A stretch of 64,000 bases of DNA. It comes from Bacillus sp. FJAT-44742. GTDB lineage: Bacteria; Bacillota; Bacilli; Bacillales; Marinococcaceae. Under the pieces are notes generated by a model. It did no database searches. It worked only from the letters and a program-made list of their open reading frames with translations, and was not told the origin of the DNA. The DNA is taken from positions 1,177,133-1,241,132 of the forward strand of contig NZ_KZ454936.1 in the NCBI RefSeq assembly GCF_002797315.1, given 5' to 3'. Position numbers and translations under genes: made by a program. Positions 50,546-58,931 of the stretch are shown here, piece by piece. Positions within the stretch are counted from its first letter, which is position 1. The number at the start of each line of letters is the position of its first letter.

Positions 50546-51148
50546 TCACCCATCAAGGTCATCTTTCTGCTCATATGCGCCTTGAAGCTTAACGAATGCA
50601 ACGCTTCCTAAAACTGTTGATGAAACGGAGCCATCTGCATCTTTTTCCACCAGAGTGAGCTCCTGACTGTTAGGCGAACCTACAGGGATCACCATTTTTC
50701 CACCGGGCGCCAATTGCTCAAGCAATTCCGGCGGTATAACAGACGCTGCAGCTGTGACCATGATCCGGTCAAAGGGAGCCTTTTCTTTCCACCCTGCCCT
50801 GCCGTCTCCGAGCTTAAATGTAATGTTTTCAAACCCAGCTTGAGCTAATTTTTCTTTAGCTCGTTCATGGAGAGCTTCAATCCGTTCTACTGTATATACT
50901 TCGTTTGAAAAAGCAGCTAATAGATCGGTTTGAAACCCAGATCCTGTCCCTATCTCCAGTACCCGGTGATGGGACTCAAGATCCAGAGTAAGTGTCATTT
51001 TCGCTACAAGGGAAGGCTGAGAAATGGTCTGGCCGTGGCCAATGGATACAGCCAGGTCCATGTGTGCCATATCTTTATCTGTATTCATATAAAAGCTTCT
51101 ATTCATCTGGCGAAAGTATTGGATTATCTTTTTTTCCTGTGAACTCAT
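50546..51148 (-). CDS. pcm: Protein-L-isoaspartate O-methyltransferase
   Basis: 200 residues, usual length. SIGHGQTISQPSLVAKMTLT is the hallmark region before the SAM site; HRVLEIGTGSGFQTDLLAA is motif I, then DRIMVTAAASVIPPELLEQL. The enzyme methylates isoaspartyl residues and starts their repair. GAGGAGAG precedes the ATG. Confidence 0.9.
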   Translation of the reverse strand: MSSQEKKIIQYFRQMNRSFYMNTDKDMAHMDLAVSIGHGQTISQPSLVAKMTLTLDLESHHRVLEIGTGSGFQTDLLAAFSNEVYTVERIEALHERAKEKLAQAGFENITFKLGDGRAGWKEKAPFDRIMVTAAASVIPPELLEQLAPGGKMVIPVGSPNSQELTLVEKDADGSVSSTVLGSVAFVKLQGAYEQKDDLDG

Positions 51149-51505
51149 CTCTCCTCACCCCTTTTTTCTCAAAGTAACCAAGAAGGCAAGCAACCATCTT
51201 ATCTTTTTTCATTTCCCCAAAACGTAGAACGAAAATCATAGATTTTTCAGGGTATTACCTTCATTTCCTGGTAAAGATAACCATGAAATAGTACCCGTCA
51301 GAAAAAGCCGTCAAACTTGCATAATGATCAGGCAGCTGGTTTAATAGTAAATTGATTCATCCATCAACCACCTTTGTTTCTGTATACATAAACTAAGACT
51401 TCTTTCTTTTTCAGGGCACCCTTTCAATTGACCTTAATCACTTTATACTGGTAAAATTAAGTCCTTTCACGGTAATATTTCTTATTACTTTTATGGAGGA
51501 ACAGG
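51149..51505. other. Intergenic stretch with the antiterminator promoter
   Basis: No supported gene. A 37-codon frame on the minus strand (starting near 51209) overlaps the start of pcm and has no proper ribosome site. The right part holds -35 TTGACC (51428-51433) and an extended -10 TGGTAAAAT ending at 51457, an 18-bp spacer, pointing at the antiterminator gene. Confidence 0.55.
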
Positions 51506-52333
51506 ATGATGCGTATTTTCAGGATATTAAACAACAATGCTGTTGTGGTTGTAGATGGCCCGCAAGAGAAGATTGTAATGGGGAATGGAATTGCTTTTCA
51601 GAAAAGAAAGAATGATATCATTCCAAAGGATAAAATTGAAAAGGTCTTTTTGTTGCAGGAGAAGACGTCAGAAAAATTCCAACAGCTCCTTTCCACCCTG
51701 CCGGAAACACATATAGAATTGGCAGAAAGAATTATCAGCTATGCTGAAGGGCATCTGGAAGTCCCTTTAAATGACCATATCCATATTGCTCTTACCGATC
51801 ATCTTTCATTTGCGTTAGAGAGAATGAGAGAGGGGATCCCAATAAAAAATAAACTGACAAGTGAAATCAAGCTTTTGTACAAAAAAGAATTTGAGGTTGG
51901 GGTATGGGCAAAAGAAGAAATTAAGAAGGAACTTGGAATAGAGATTCCGGATGATGAAGCGGCTCATATCGCTCTTCATATTCATACAGCCAAGCCTGAA
52001 AATGCTACGATGAGTGATACAATGAAGCAAGCAACAGTGATTCATGATTTTATCGCCCAGGTGGAAAATGAGATGAACCTTGAAATTGATGAAGAGAGCA
52101 TTAATTATCAAAGATTGATTACCCATTTGAGGTTTGCCTTGAATCGCATGGAGCAGGAAAGCGAATTCGAACCCATTGAAAAAGAGATGGCGGAGCTGAT
52201 TAAAGAAAAATATGAGAAAGCCTACCACTGTGCTAAGATAGCTGCTGAATACCTGAAGAAGGAATATGGAATTACTTTTCCATCGTCAGAAATAGCGTAT
52301 CTTTCCCTTCATCTCCAGCGTCTCAAAAAGTAG
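51506..52333 (+). CDS. BglG/SacT-family transcription antiterminator
   Basis: 275 residues. CAT RNA-binding domain at 1-55 (MRIFRILNNNAVVVV, VMGNGIAFQKRKND), PRD1 at about 65-170 (ALTDHLSFALERM) and PRD2 at about 171-275 (LITHLRFALNRM, IAYLSLHLQRL), each with phosphorylatable histidines. PTS-dependent phosphorylation sets dimerisation; the active form binds a RAT hairpin and prevents termination. The RAT element directly downstream in front of the sucrose PTS gene is the obvious target, so it acts as SacT/SacY. Confidence 0.93.
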   Translation: MMRIFRILNNNAVVVVDGPQEKIVMGNGIAFQKRKNDIIPKDKIEKVFLLQEKTSEKFQQLLSTLPETHIELAERIISYAEGHLEVPLNDHIHIALTDHLSFALERMREGIPIKNKLTSEIKLLYKKEFEVGVWAKEEIKKELGIEIPDDEAAHIALHIHTAKPENATMSDTMKQATVIHDFIAQVENEMNLEIDEESINYQRLITHLRFALNRMEQESEFEPIEKEMAELIKEKYEKAYHCAKIAAEYLKKEYGITFPSSEIAYLSLHLQRLKK

Positions 52334-52366
52334 CAAAATTCTTGGTTTTAGTCTTTTTGTTTCTTC

Positions 52367-52395
52367 TTGACGGTAGCGCTTTCATGTTGTAAACT
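52367..52395 (+). promoter_or_regulatory. Sucrose operon promoter with cre site in the spacer
   Basis: -35 TTGACG (52367-52372), 17-bp spacer, -10 TAAACT (52390-52395). The spacer contains GGTAGCGCTTTCA, whose complement TGAAAGCGCTACC fits the cre consensus except at the last base. CcpA bound there would block polymerase. Confidence 0.8.
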
Positions 52396-52419
52396 AAAAA
52401 AAGTTAAACTTCATATCGC

Positions 52420-52454
52420 AGGATTGTGACTGGTAGTGCAGGCAAGACCTAAAT
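52420..52454 (+). promoter_or_regulatory. RAT (ribonucleic antiterminator) element
   Basis: AGGATTGTGACTGGTAGTGC followed by AGGCAAGACCTAAA matches the RAT pattern GGATTGTTACTG...GGCAAAACCTAAA of SacT/SacY/LicT targets. Its 3' part overlaps the left arm of the terminator. Confidence 0.92.
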
Positions 52455-52530
52455 TATGTAAAGGGACACAAGAAGTCTGTCTTTTTTGGACAGGACATGT
52501 GTACTTTTATATACTTTAGGTCTTTTTTGT
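52444..52530 (+). terminator. Leader terminator controlled by antitermination
   Basis: AAGACCTAAA (52444-52453) pairs with TTTAGGTCTT (52515-52524), with inner hairpins between, followed by TTTTTTG. Mutually exclusive with the RAT fold. Confidence 0.9.
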
Positions 52531-52559
52531 TTGCGAAAAAATACAGGGGAGGGTATAAA

Positions 52560-53933
52560 ATGGATCACAAAAAGATCGCAGAGGATTTAATCCCGCTTTT
52601 AGGCGGTGAAGATAATATTATCAGCGGCAGTCACTGCGCGACCCGTCTTCGCTTGGTAATTGATGACGAAAGCAAAATTGACAAAGGTGCCGTTGAAGAG
52701 CTTGAAGGAGTAAAAGGGGCTTTTTCCAGTTCCGGGCAATTTCAGATTATATTTGGGACAGGCACAGTAAACAAAGTATTCTCTCATTTTGCTCCTCTTG
52801 CAGGTCTTGGATCAGGGGAAAAAGAAGATTCAGGCTCTCATAAGGAAGCTGCTAATAAAAAAATGAACCCGATTGCACGTTTTGCACGGACGCTGTCTAA
52901 TATCTTTGTTCCGATCATTCCTGCCATAGTGGCATCTGGTATGCTGATGGGTCTCCTCGGATTAATGAGCACGTATAACTGGGTTGATGAGGACACTGCT
53001 TTATTTATAATGCTCGATATGTTTTCCTCCGCAGCCTTCATCATCTTGCCCATATTAATCGGCTTTAGTGCGGCAAAAGAGTTTGGTGCAACCCCGTATC
53101 TTGGGGCCGTTATCGGCGGAATAATGACGCATCCTGAACTGCTCAACCCATGGGGTCTTACAGATGCTCAGCCGGAAACTATGGACTTCTTTGGCATCGG
53201 AGTTGAAATGCTTGGTTATCAGGGGACGGTAATACCGGTTCTCTTAGCTATTTATGTCATGGCGAAAATTGAGAAAGTTTTGCGCAGAATCGTTCCAAAC
53301 GTAGTAGATTTACTGCTTACGCCATTCTTAACAGTCATTTTAACCGGATTCTTTACTTTACTATTTATCGGCCCTCTTGGTCGTATTCTCGGTGATGCGA
53401 TTACAGGAGCACTAGGGTTTCTTTATGAGACCGCTGGGCCTGTAGCAGGCTTGATATTTGGAGGCTTGTACTCTACCATTGTGTTAACTGGTGTTCACCA
53501 CAGCTTCCATGCAATAGAAGCCGAGCTCCTTACTCAGATTGGAGGAAATTACCTGCTTCCAATCTGGGCGATGGCAAATGTTGCCCAAGGCGGGGCCACG
53601 TTGGCTGTCTTCTTTAAGACAAAAAACAAGAAAACAAAAGAAGTTGCTGTTCCAGCTGCTGTATCTGCGTTTCTTGGTGTTACGGAACCTGCTATCTTTG
53701 GGGTTAACTTAAAGCACCGCAGACCATTCATTGGTGCGGCGATCGGGGGTGCCCTAGGCGGAGCATATGTCGTCTTCACACAAGTAATGGCAAATGGTAT
53801 CGGTTTAACAGGACTACCAATGTTTGCTATTGCCCAGGACCCTATTAATTATGGCATTGGGGTAATTGTTGCTCTTATTGGTGCCATAATTGCTACCCTC
53901 CTGCTCGGATGGGATGATGAACCAAATAAATAA
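52560..53933 (+). CDS. Sucrose-specific PTS transporter, IIBC component
   Basis: 457 residues from ATG 52560 with AGGGGAGGG upstream. IIB domain at 1-90 with the phosphocysteine in SGSHCATRLRLVI; IIC domain with about ten membrane segments follows (FVPIIPAIVASGMLMGLLG, GVHHSFHAIEAELL, LGVTEPAIFGVNLKHRRPF). No IIA domain, as in SacP/ScrA, which borrow IIA from the glucose system. It imports sucrose as sucrose 6-phosphate. First gene of the operon after the RAT-terminator. Confidence 0.93.
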   Translation: MDHKKIAEDLIPLLGGEDNIISGSHCATRLRLVIDDESKIDKGAVEELEGVKGAFSSSGQFQIIFGTGTVNKVFSHFAPLAGLGSGEKEDSGSHKEAANKKMNPIARFARTLSNIFVPIIPAIVASGMLMGLLGLMSTYNWVDEDTALFIMLDMFSSAAFIILPILIGFSAAKEFGATPYLGAVIGGIMTHPELLNPWGLTDAQPETMDFFGIGVEMLGYQGTVIPVLLAIYVMAKIEKVLRRIVPNVVDLLLTPFLTVILTGFFTLLFIGPLGRILGDAITGALGFLYETAGPVAGLIFGGLYSTIVLTGVHHSFHAIEAELLTQIGGNYLLPIWAMANVAQGGATLAVFFKTKNKKTKEVAVPAAVSAFLGVTEPAIFGVNLKHRRPFIGAAIGGALGGAYVVFTQVMANGIGLTGLPMFAIAQDPINYGIGVIVALIGAIIATLLLGWDDEPNK

Positions 53934-54037
53934 GTATTGTTTGAGGCACAACCTCGGCAGGCCTCTTGTGGCTTGCCCGGGTTGTGCTTTTATTAATAAA
54001 AAGGTGTAATAGTAAATAATTTCAGGAGGTTAACAAA

Positions 54038-54994
54038 TTGAAAAAAGGGATTGTATCACTTGGTGAGGCGTTAATTGATTTTATTCCTCTTGACAAGGAG
54101 AATGTGAACTTTCAAAAAAGCCCAGGAGGCGCACCTGCCAACGTTGCAGTAGGACTGGCTCGTCTGGGAGCAAAATCAACGTTTGTGGGGAAAGTCGGGG
54201 ATGATGTATTAGGTCGTTTTTTACAGGAGACACTCAGCGAGTACGGAGTAAGAACAGATCATATGCTTCTTTCAGCGGATGTACGAACCGGGCTTGTTTT
54301 TGTGACAAACACGGAAGACGGGGAACGGAGCTTTGATTTTTATATTAATCCGAGTGCAGACCGTTTTTTGAAGCCTGAAGAAATTTCAGAAAGGGACTTA
54401 CATAATCATAAAATTCTTCATTTTGGCTCGATCTCCATGATAAGCAATCCGGCAAAACAGGCCATTATTCATGCTGTCGAACTTGCCAAACAGAAAGGAT
54501 TGATCATTTCCTATGATCCAAACCTTCGGTTAGGGCTTTGGGACTCTGAACAGCAGGCAAAAGATACGATCATATCCATGCTCGGTAAGGCTGATGTCCT
54601 AAAGATCTCAGAGGAAGAGCTTGAATTTATTACAGGTGAGAAAGATATAGATACTGGCGTCGAAAAGTTATCCCAATATCACATCCCGTTAATTGTGGTG
54701 ACCTTAGGTGCTGAAGGCAGCTATGTATTTACACAGGATGGGAAGGCTCATGTAGACGCTCTGAAAGTCAAAGCTGTGGATACAACAGGCGCCGGAGATG
54801 CTTTTGTTTCCGGAATGCTCTATTCATTGAACGAACATGAAGGATCCGTTGACTCCATAACGCTACCTGAAGCTGTTACCATGGCAAGATTTGCATCGGT
54901 TTCCGGAGCACTCGCGGCATCTACCAAAGGTGCAATGACCGCACTTCCTGTTCTGGAAGAAGTAAAGAAACATCTGAAGAAAGCGGGGATGTAA
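54038..54994 (+). CDS. Fructokinase, PfkB family
   Basis: 318 residues, TTG start behind AGGAGG. PfkB signatures: GGAPANVAVGLARLGAKSTF near the start and VDTTGAGDAFVSGML with the catalytic aspartate. It phosphorylates the fructose freed from sucrose 6-phosphate. It ends 3 bp before the hydrolase gene, so the two are translationally close. Confidence 0.92.
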   Translation: MKKGIVSLGEALIDFIPLDKENVNFQKSPGGAPANVAVGLARLGAKSTFVGKVGDDVLGRFLQETLSEYGVRTDHMLLSADVRTGLVFVTNTEDGERSFDFYINPSADRFLKPEEISERDLHNHKILHFGSISMISNPAKQAIIHAVELAKQKGLIISYDPNLRLGLWDSEQQAKDTIISMLGKADVLKISEEELEFITGEKDIDTGVEKLSQYHIPLIVVTLGAEGSYVFTQDGKAHVDALKVKAVDTTGAGDAFVSGMLYSLNEHEGSVDSITLPEAVTMARFASVSGALAASTKGAMTALPVLEEVKKHLKKAGM

Positions 54995-54997
54995 GGA

Positions 54998-56452
54998 ATG
55001 ACTCGTGATGAGCAACTGCGAAAAGAGGCTGCAGAAGCTGTAAGTGAACACAAGAATACAGTCGTTAGTGACCCGTACCGCCTTCACTACCACGTGATGC
55101 CTCCTGTTGGCCTGCTGAATGACCCAAACGGCTTTATACAATGGAAAGGTACCTACCACCTTTTCTATCAATGGATGCCATTTAAAACAGGACACGGAGC
55201 TAAATTCTGGGGCCATTACTCTTCAACAGACCTTGTCCATTGGAAGGAAGAAGAAATTGCCCTGGCCCCTTCTGAATGGTTTGAAAAAAATGGCTGCTAT
55301 TCTGGTAGTGCGATTGAGCATAAGGAAAAGATATATGCCTTTTATACCGGGAATGTAAAGGATGAAGAAGGGAATCGAGAGTCTTATCAATGTCTGGCCG
55401 TTTCAGATGATGGCCTTACTTTTGAGAAAAAAGGACCGGTCATTGAGGTGCCGAAAGGATATACGGCTCATTTTCGGGATCCGAAGGTATGGGAGCAGGG
55501 TGACAGGTATTATATGGTCGTCGGAGCTCAGACAGAGGACCTGAAAGGAGCTGTGGCTCTTTTTAGCTCTGACAATCTAACCGAATGGACTCACGAAGGA
55601 ATTCTTGCCGGAGGAGATAAAGGAAGGATAAAGGACTTTGGCTATATGTTTGAATGCCCTGACCTTTTTTCCCTGGATGACCAGGATATGCTTATCTTCT
55701 CCCCGCAAGGGTTAGAGGCAGAAGGCATGAAATATCAAAACGTCTACCAGGCAGGCTACGTTATCGGGAAATTTGATCCTGAAACCTCTTCCTTTGACCA
55801 TGGTGAGTTTGAAGAACTGGACCGGGGATTCGACTTTTATGCGCCTCAGACCACTGTTGACGCAAAGGGACGAAGAATCTTATTTGCATGGATGAGTGTT
55901 CCTGACCAGGATGAACAGGCTCACCCGACGGTAGATTATAAATGGCTCCATATTATGACTCTTCCAAGAGAGTTGACGATTGTAGATCACAAGGTTATTC
56001 AAAAGCCGGCAAGAGAGCTTGAAGAGCTGCGTGAAGGAAGTGGTGTAATACACCAGGCACAGCTGAACGGGGAGACGATCTTTTTACCAGAAATAAACGG
56101 TAATACGATAGAATTAATGCTTGAGGATATAGTCATTGAAAAGGGCTGGTTTGAAATAAACATCAATGGAGCTGCTCGTTTGGTTTACTCCTCGGAACAA
56201 CAATTGGTTACCCTTGAGAGAAAAAGCTACGTGGACGGCACCATGGAGAGACGCCAGTGTCACTTAAATGATTTGGAATCCTTACAAGTATTTGTTGACA
56301 CCTCTTCTATTGAAGTATTTATCAATGAGGGAAGGGAAACTTTTTCGGCAAGATTTTATCCGGATCCAAAGAATAGTGAGATCACTTTCGGCTCCAGTCA
56401 CAAATGCAGCTTTGCCGTGAGAAAATGGGACCTCAAAAAGGTCTTCTCCTGA
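54998..56452 (+). CDS. Sucrose-6-phosphate hydrolase, GH32
   Basis: 484 residues. GH32 motifs: VGLLNDPNGFIQW (nucleophile Asp), HFRDPKVW (transition-state Asp) and FECPDLFSL (acid/base Glu). The C-terminal beta-sandwich domain is complete (VFVDTSSIEVFINEGRETFS). No signal peptide, so it acts inside the cell, cleaving sucrose 6-phosphate to glucose 6-phosphate and fructose. Last gene of the sucrose operon. Confidence 0.94.
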   Translation: MTRDEQLRKEAAEAVSEHKNTVVSDPYRLHYHVMPPVGLLNDPNGFIQWKGTYHLFYQWMPFKTGHGAKFWGHYSSTDLVHWKEEEIALAPSEWFEKNGCYSGSAIEHKEKIYAFYTGNVKDEEGNRESYQCLAVSDDGLTFEKKGPVIEVPKGYTAHFRDPKVWEQGDRYYMVVGAQTEDLKGAVALFSSDNLTEWTHEGILAGGDKGRIKDFGYMFECPDLFSLDDQDMLIFSPQGLEAEGMKYQNVYQAGYVIGKFDPETSSFDHGEFEELDRGFDFYAPQTTVDAKGRRILFAWMSVPDQDEQAHPTVDYKWLHIMTLPRELTIVDHKVIQKPARELEELREGSGVIHQAQLNGETIFLPEINGNTIELMLEDIVIEKGWFEININGAARLVYSSEQQLVTLERKSYVDGTMERRQCHLNDLESLQVFVDTSSIEVFINEGRETFSARFYPDPKNSEITFGSSHKCSFAVRKWDLKKVFS

Positions 56453-56485
56453 CTTTTATTATGCTGTAAGGAAATATTGGTATAG

Positions 56486-56522
56486 CGGTCTTTCTTATCA
56501 AAAGAAGGGCCGTTTTTTCTTT
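56486..56522 (+). terminator. Terminator of the sucrose operon
   Basis: CGGTCTTTCTT / AAGAAGGGCCG stem with G-T pairs followed by six T. Confidence 0.75.
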
Positions 56523-56603
56523 GAATATGGAGTAAAAAGGTGAAGGCTTTTCATAGGATAGGGAAAGCCATAGGGCGTAGTTGTTGTCCAAAATAGAGAC
56601 ACA

Positions 56604-56636
56604 AAAAAGACGCTGCCGGTAAGCAGCGTCTTTGTG
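56604..56636 (-). terminator. Terminator after the cold-shock gene
   Basis: On the minus strand AAGACGCTGC / GCAGCGTCTT perfect stem with TTTTTT tail. Confidence 0.88.
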
Positions 56637-56643
56637 AATTTAA

Positions 56644-56844
56644 TTATTGTTTTTCAACGTTACCCGCTTGTGGTCCACGTTGTCCTTCTACAACTTCAAA
56701 TGTTACGTTTTGTCCCTCTTCAAGAGTTTTGAATCCGTCGCCTTGGATAGCAGAGAAGTGTACGAATACATCGTCAGCACCTTCACGCTCAATAAAACCA
56801 AATCCTTTTTCTGCATTAAACCATTTAACTGTACCTTGTTCCAT
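56644..56844 (-). CDS. Cold-shock protein (CspA/CspB family)
   Basis: 66 residues from ATG 56844 with AGGAGG upstream; the longer frame to 56973 is leader. RNP1 KGFGFIE and RNP2 VFVHFSAI are present in the beginning [19 protein letters not shown]. Single-strand nucleic acid chaperone. The leader of more than 100 nt, rich in A/T with a TTAAGACGAAG stretch, fits the long regulated 5' leaders of csp genes. Confidence 0.93.
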   Translation of the reverse strand: MEQGTVKWFNAEKGFGFIEREGADDVFVHFSAIQGDGFKTLEEGQNVTFEVVEGQRGPQAGNVEKQ

Positions 56845-57112
56845 GGAAAAAATCCTCCTAGTGCTTTTAAGCACGATAATTCTTAAACTTGCTCTACTTG
56901 GTGTTAAGACGAAGCGGGTTACCCTTTTTCTTCTTGAAGCAGTGAACAATCTTAAGTAATAATAGCTTACCATTATCCTGAACTAAATACAAGCTCTATG
57001 AAAAAATCCTATGATTATAAATGTTAGGAAAAATTTACAGGAGTGTGAGCCCATTAGTGAGGATCATCTAAAAAGATAGGAAAGCGGGAGGACTTTTCGT
57101 CTCACCGCCTGC

Positions 57113-57475
57113 CTACTCAGCGATCCATTCCTTTGCTTTTTCCTGCTCTGATAAAGTAAATCGACGGATATCCGTGTCGCTTGCCATATCCACAATTTTA
57201 GAAACAGCATCAAAGAGCTTCTGGTCTTCATCACCTACGAGGCCCAACTTTTCAATATAACCCAGATGATCTTTTAAAAAACTGATCCGGCTTTCTATCG
57301 TAGTAACTTTCCGAAACACAAAGTGGGGAAGAACAATCATGAGCCGGACATTTTCATACTTATTAATACGGGATTTAACAGTTTCGGCTACCTGCTGGAA
57401 TTCTTCTTCGGTAAGTGTTTCCTGGGCCTCAAAGGCCACAATCTCTTTCTCACTTATGGGAAGCTCTTTAATCAT
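57113..57475 (-). CDS. STAS/SEC14-domain (SpoIIAA-like) protein
   Basis: 120 residues from ATG 57475, which follows GGAGGTGAGGC; the frame extends to 57562 without a site. The SpoIIAA-like fold is indicated by IVAFEAQETLTEEEF, NVRLMIVLPHF and FLKDHLGYIEKLGLVGDEDQ and the typical ending FTLSEQEKAKEWI. Such stand-alone proteins are of unknown role, perhaps lipid or small-molecule binding. Confidence 0.75.
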   Translation of the reverse strand: MIKELPISEKEIVAFEAQETLTEEEFQQVAETVKSRINKYENVRLMIVLPHFVFRKVTTIESRISFLKDHLGYIEKLGLVGDEDQKLFDAVSKIVDMASDTDIRRFTLSEQEKAKEWIAE

Positions 57476-57646
57476 GTGCCTCACCTCCGCGAAGTAGTGT
57501 CCTTTTATAATACCCGTTCCATCGGACACAATAATCGGATGATTAAGAGAGAAACAATTCATGATTTAAGCAGATTGAGGGAAGGGTGTATCTTTTATAG
57601 GAATAGTTAAGGGGGTATAGAGCATAAGGAGGAGAGGTAGGATGTT

Positions 57647-57937
57647 ATGTTTGAAAAAGTGAAATTTAGTGCCTGGACGTTGGTTTTTATTGGCGCGATA
57701 ATGCTCATCATTGACTTTGAGGCAATGTGGATGTACGCATTGAGCGCCATGATCGTTGGTATTATCTTGCATGTCATCGCTTCACTTGTCGTAAAAAAAG
57801 ACAAGCCTTTATTATGCAGAGTGGGTTTCCATAACTATGAACACAAGGGTTATGATCAGGAATTGAAGTCTGTTCGTGTGTATGTTTGTAAAAGATGCGG
57901 GTATCAAAAGAAGGCAATGCTGGGGGGAGCAGGATGA
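57647..57937 (+). CDS. Small membrane protein with a CxxC-type end, unknown function
   Basis: 96 residues. Two hydrophobic segments (LVFIGAIMLIIDFEAMWM, ALSAMIVGIILHVIASLVV) precede a soluble tail with CRVGFHNYEHKGY and VYVCKRCGYQKKA, resembling half of a zinc ribbon (three cysteines and a histidine). GGAGGAGAGG lies upstream. No family recognised with certainty. Confidence 0.62.
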   Translation: MFEKVKFSAWTLVFIGAIMLIIDFEAMWMYALSAMIVGIILHVIASLVVKKDKPLLCRVGFHNYEHKGYDQELKSVRVYVCKRCGYQKKAMLGGAG

Positions 57938-58067
57938 ATAAGGGGAGGGGGGCCCTTTAAGAAGAGGGTCCTTTCTTTTATCTCCTCAGTTTGTATAAAC
58001 ATGGTCACCATTTTATAACAATTAGAGAAAGTAAAAAATTATTGAGAAAAGATTTTTTATGTTGTTA

Positions 58068-58124
58068 TTGTCACCTGCAAATGTTTTTGCTAAAATCGTT
58101 TCATAGCTAATGATTATGAAAACG
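58068..58124 (+). promoter_or_regulatory. Promoter and palindromic operator of the MarR-tyrZ locus
   Basis: -35 TTGTCA (58068-58073), 17-bp spacer, extended -10 TGCTAAAAT ending at 58096. The inverted repeat TTTCATA-N9-TATGAAA (58099-58121) covers the expected transcription start, suiting MarR autorepression. Confidence 0.75.
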
Positions 58125-58126
58125 AG

Positions 58127-58648
58127 GTGGTCGTCATCCATTCTTTTGATAATGATAGTGAATTGCTTCCGGAAGAAATTGATACGATCAATCATTTAAC
58201 GAAACTGCCTATCGAATCATTACATTTAGAATCTATCGCAGTGGTTACAAATATTTATCGGATTGCACAGGGCTTGAGAAATAAAATGGAGCGTGAAGTC
58301 CTTGCAGATTACGGACTCTCCTGGACTGCGTTTTCCATCCTTTATGATTTGTGGGTATGGAAAAGCGTTGAAACAAAAAGAGCTGCAGAACTTTCAGCAG
58401 TGAGCAAAGCGACGGTTAGCAACATAACGAAAACACTGGAGAAAAAGGATCTTTGCCAGCGAAGTACAGATAATCGCGACAGACGCATTACGTACCTTTC
58501 GATCACCGAAAAGGGAAGGGAAGTCATGCAGGAGCTATATCCTCGCTTTCACCAGGGAGAGGTCGAGATTGTCAGTAGTTTACGGGAAGAGGAAAAAAAG
58601 CAAGTCTCTGAACTGTTGCGAAAAGTAATTAAAGAGAACAACTTTTAA
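58127..58648 (+). CDS. MarR-family regulator (YwaE-like)
   Basis: 173 residues. Winged helix: YGLSWTAFSILYDLWVWKSVE, AELSAVSKATVSNITKTLEK as recognition helix region, wing STDNRDRRITYLSI. In B. subtilis the MarR protein YwaE neighbours and controls tyrZ; the same pairing is seen here with tyrZ downstream. The start is unclear: GTG 58127 overlaps the only ribosome-site-like sequence GAGGTGG, while that sequence is well placed for a rare ATC at 58136. No internal ATG fits before residue 70. Confidence 0.85.
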   Translation: MVVIHSFDNDSELLPEEIDTINHLTKLPIESLHLESIAVVTNIYRIAQGLRNKMEREVLADYGLSWTAFSILYDLWVWKSVETKRAAELSAVSKATVSNITKTLEKKDLCQRSTDNRDRRITYLSITEKGREVMQELYPRFHQGEVEIVSSLREEEKKQVSELLRKVIKENNF

Positions 58649-58671
58649 GTAAAAGTAAATATAAAAAATCG

Positions 58672-58907
58672 ATGATAGGAACTTAGTAGTAGTCTACCTC
58701 CCTGTTGCAGAGAGTCAGTGGCTGGTGTGAACTGACATAAAGGCAGCTATGAATTACCTCCTTGAGATGTCTTTGTGAATGTACAGCAGCAAAGAACGGG
58801 TGATACCGTTAAGGAAATGAGTGGAAGAGCAGTTCATGCTCTTCAAAAAGGGTGGTACCGCGTACAACAATAACCACGTCCCTTTAGCAGGGGCGTGGTT
58901 TTTTTAT
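58672..58907 (+). promoter_or_regulatory. T-box riboswitch leader of tyrZ
   Basis: The T-box sequence AAGGGTGGTACCGCG is at about 58849-58863, followed by the terminator AACCACG-T-CCC / GGG-G-CGTGG with seven T (58871-58907). Upstream are the AGAGAG and GGTG-type loops of Stem I (58710-58735). A TAC triplet at 58755-58757 in GAATTACC is a candidate tyrosine specifier. Uncharged tRNA-Tyr would allow readthrough. Confidence 0.9.
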
Positions 58908-58931
58908 ATTTTATTTAGAGAAAGGAAGACG

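Noticed and set aside
51098-51209. 37-codon minus-strand frame overlapping the pcm start
   Set aside because: No proper ribosome site and its second half is read out of frame in pcm; not enough to call a gene.
56845-56973. Longer N-terminus for the cold-shock protein
   Set aside because: Family proteins start at MEQGTVKWF; the upstream part is untranslated leader before AGGAGG.
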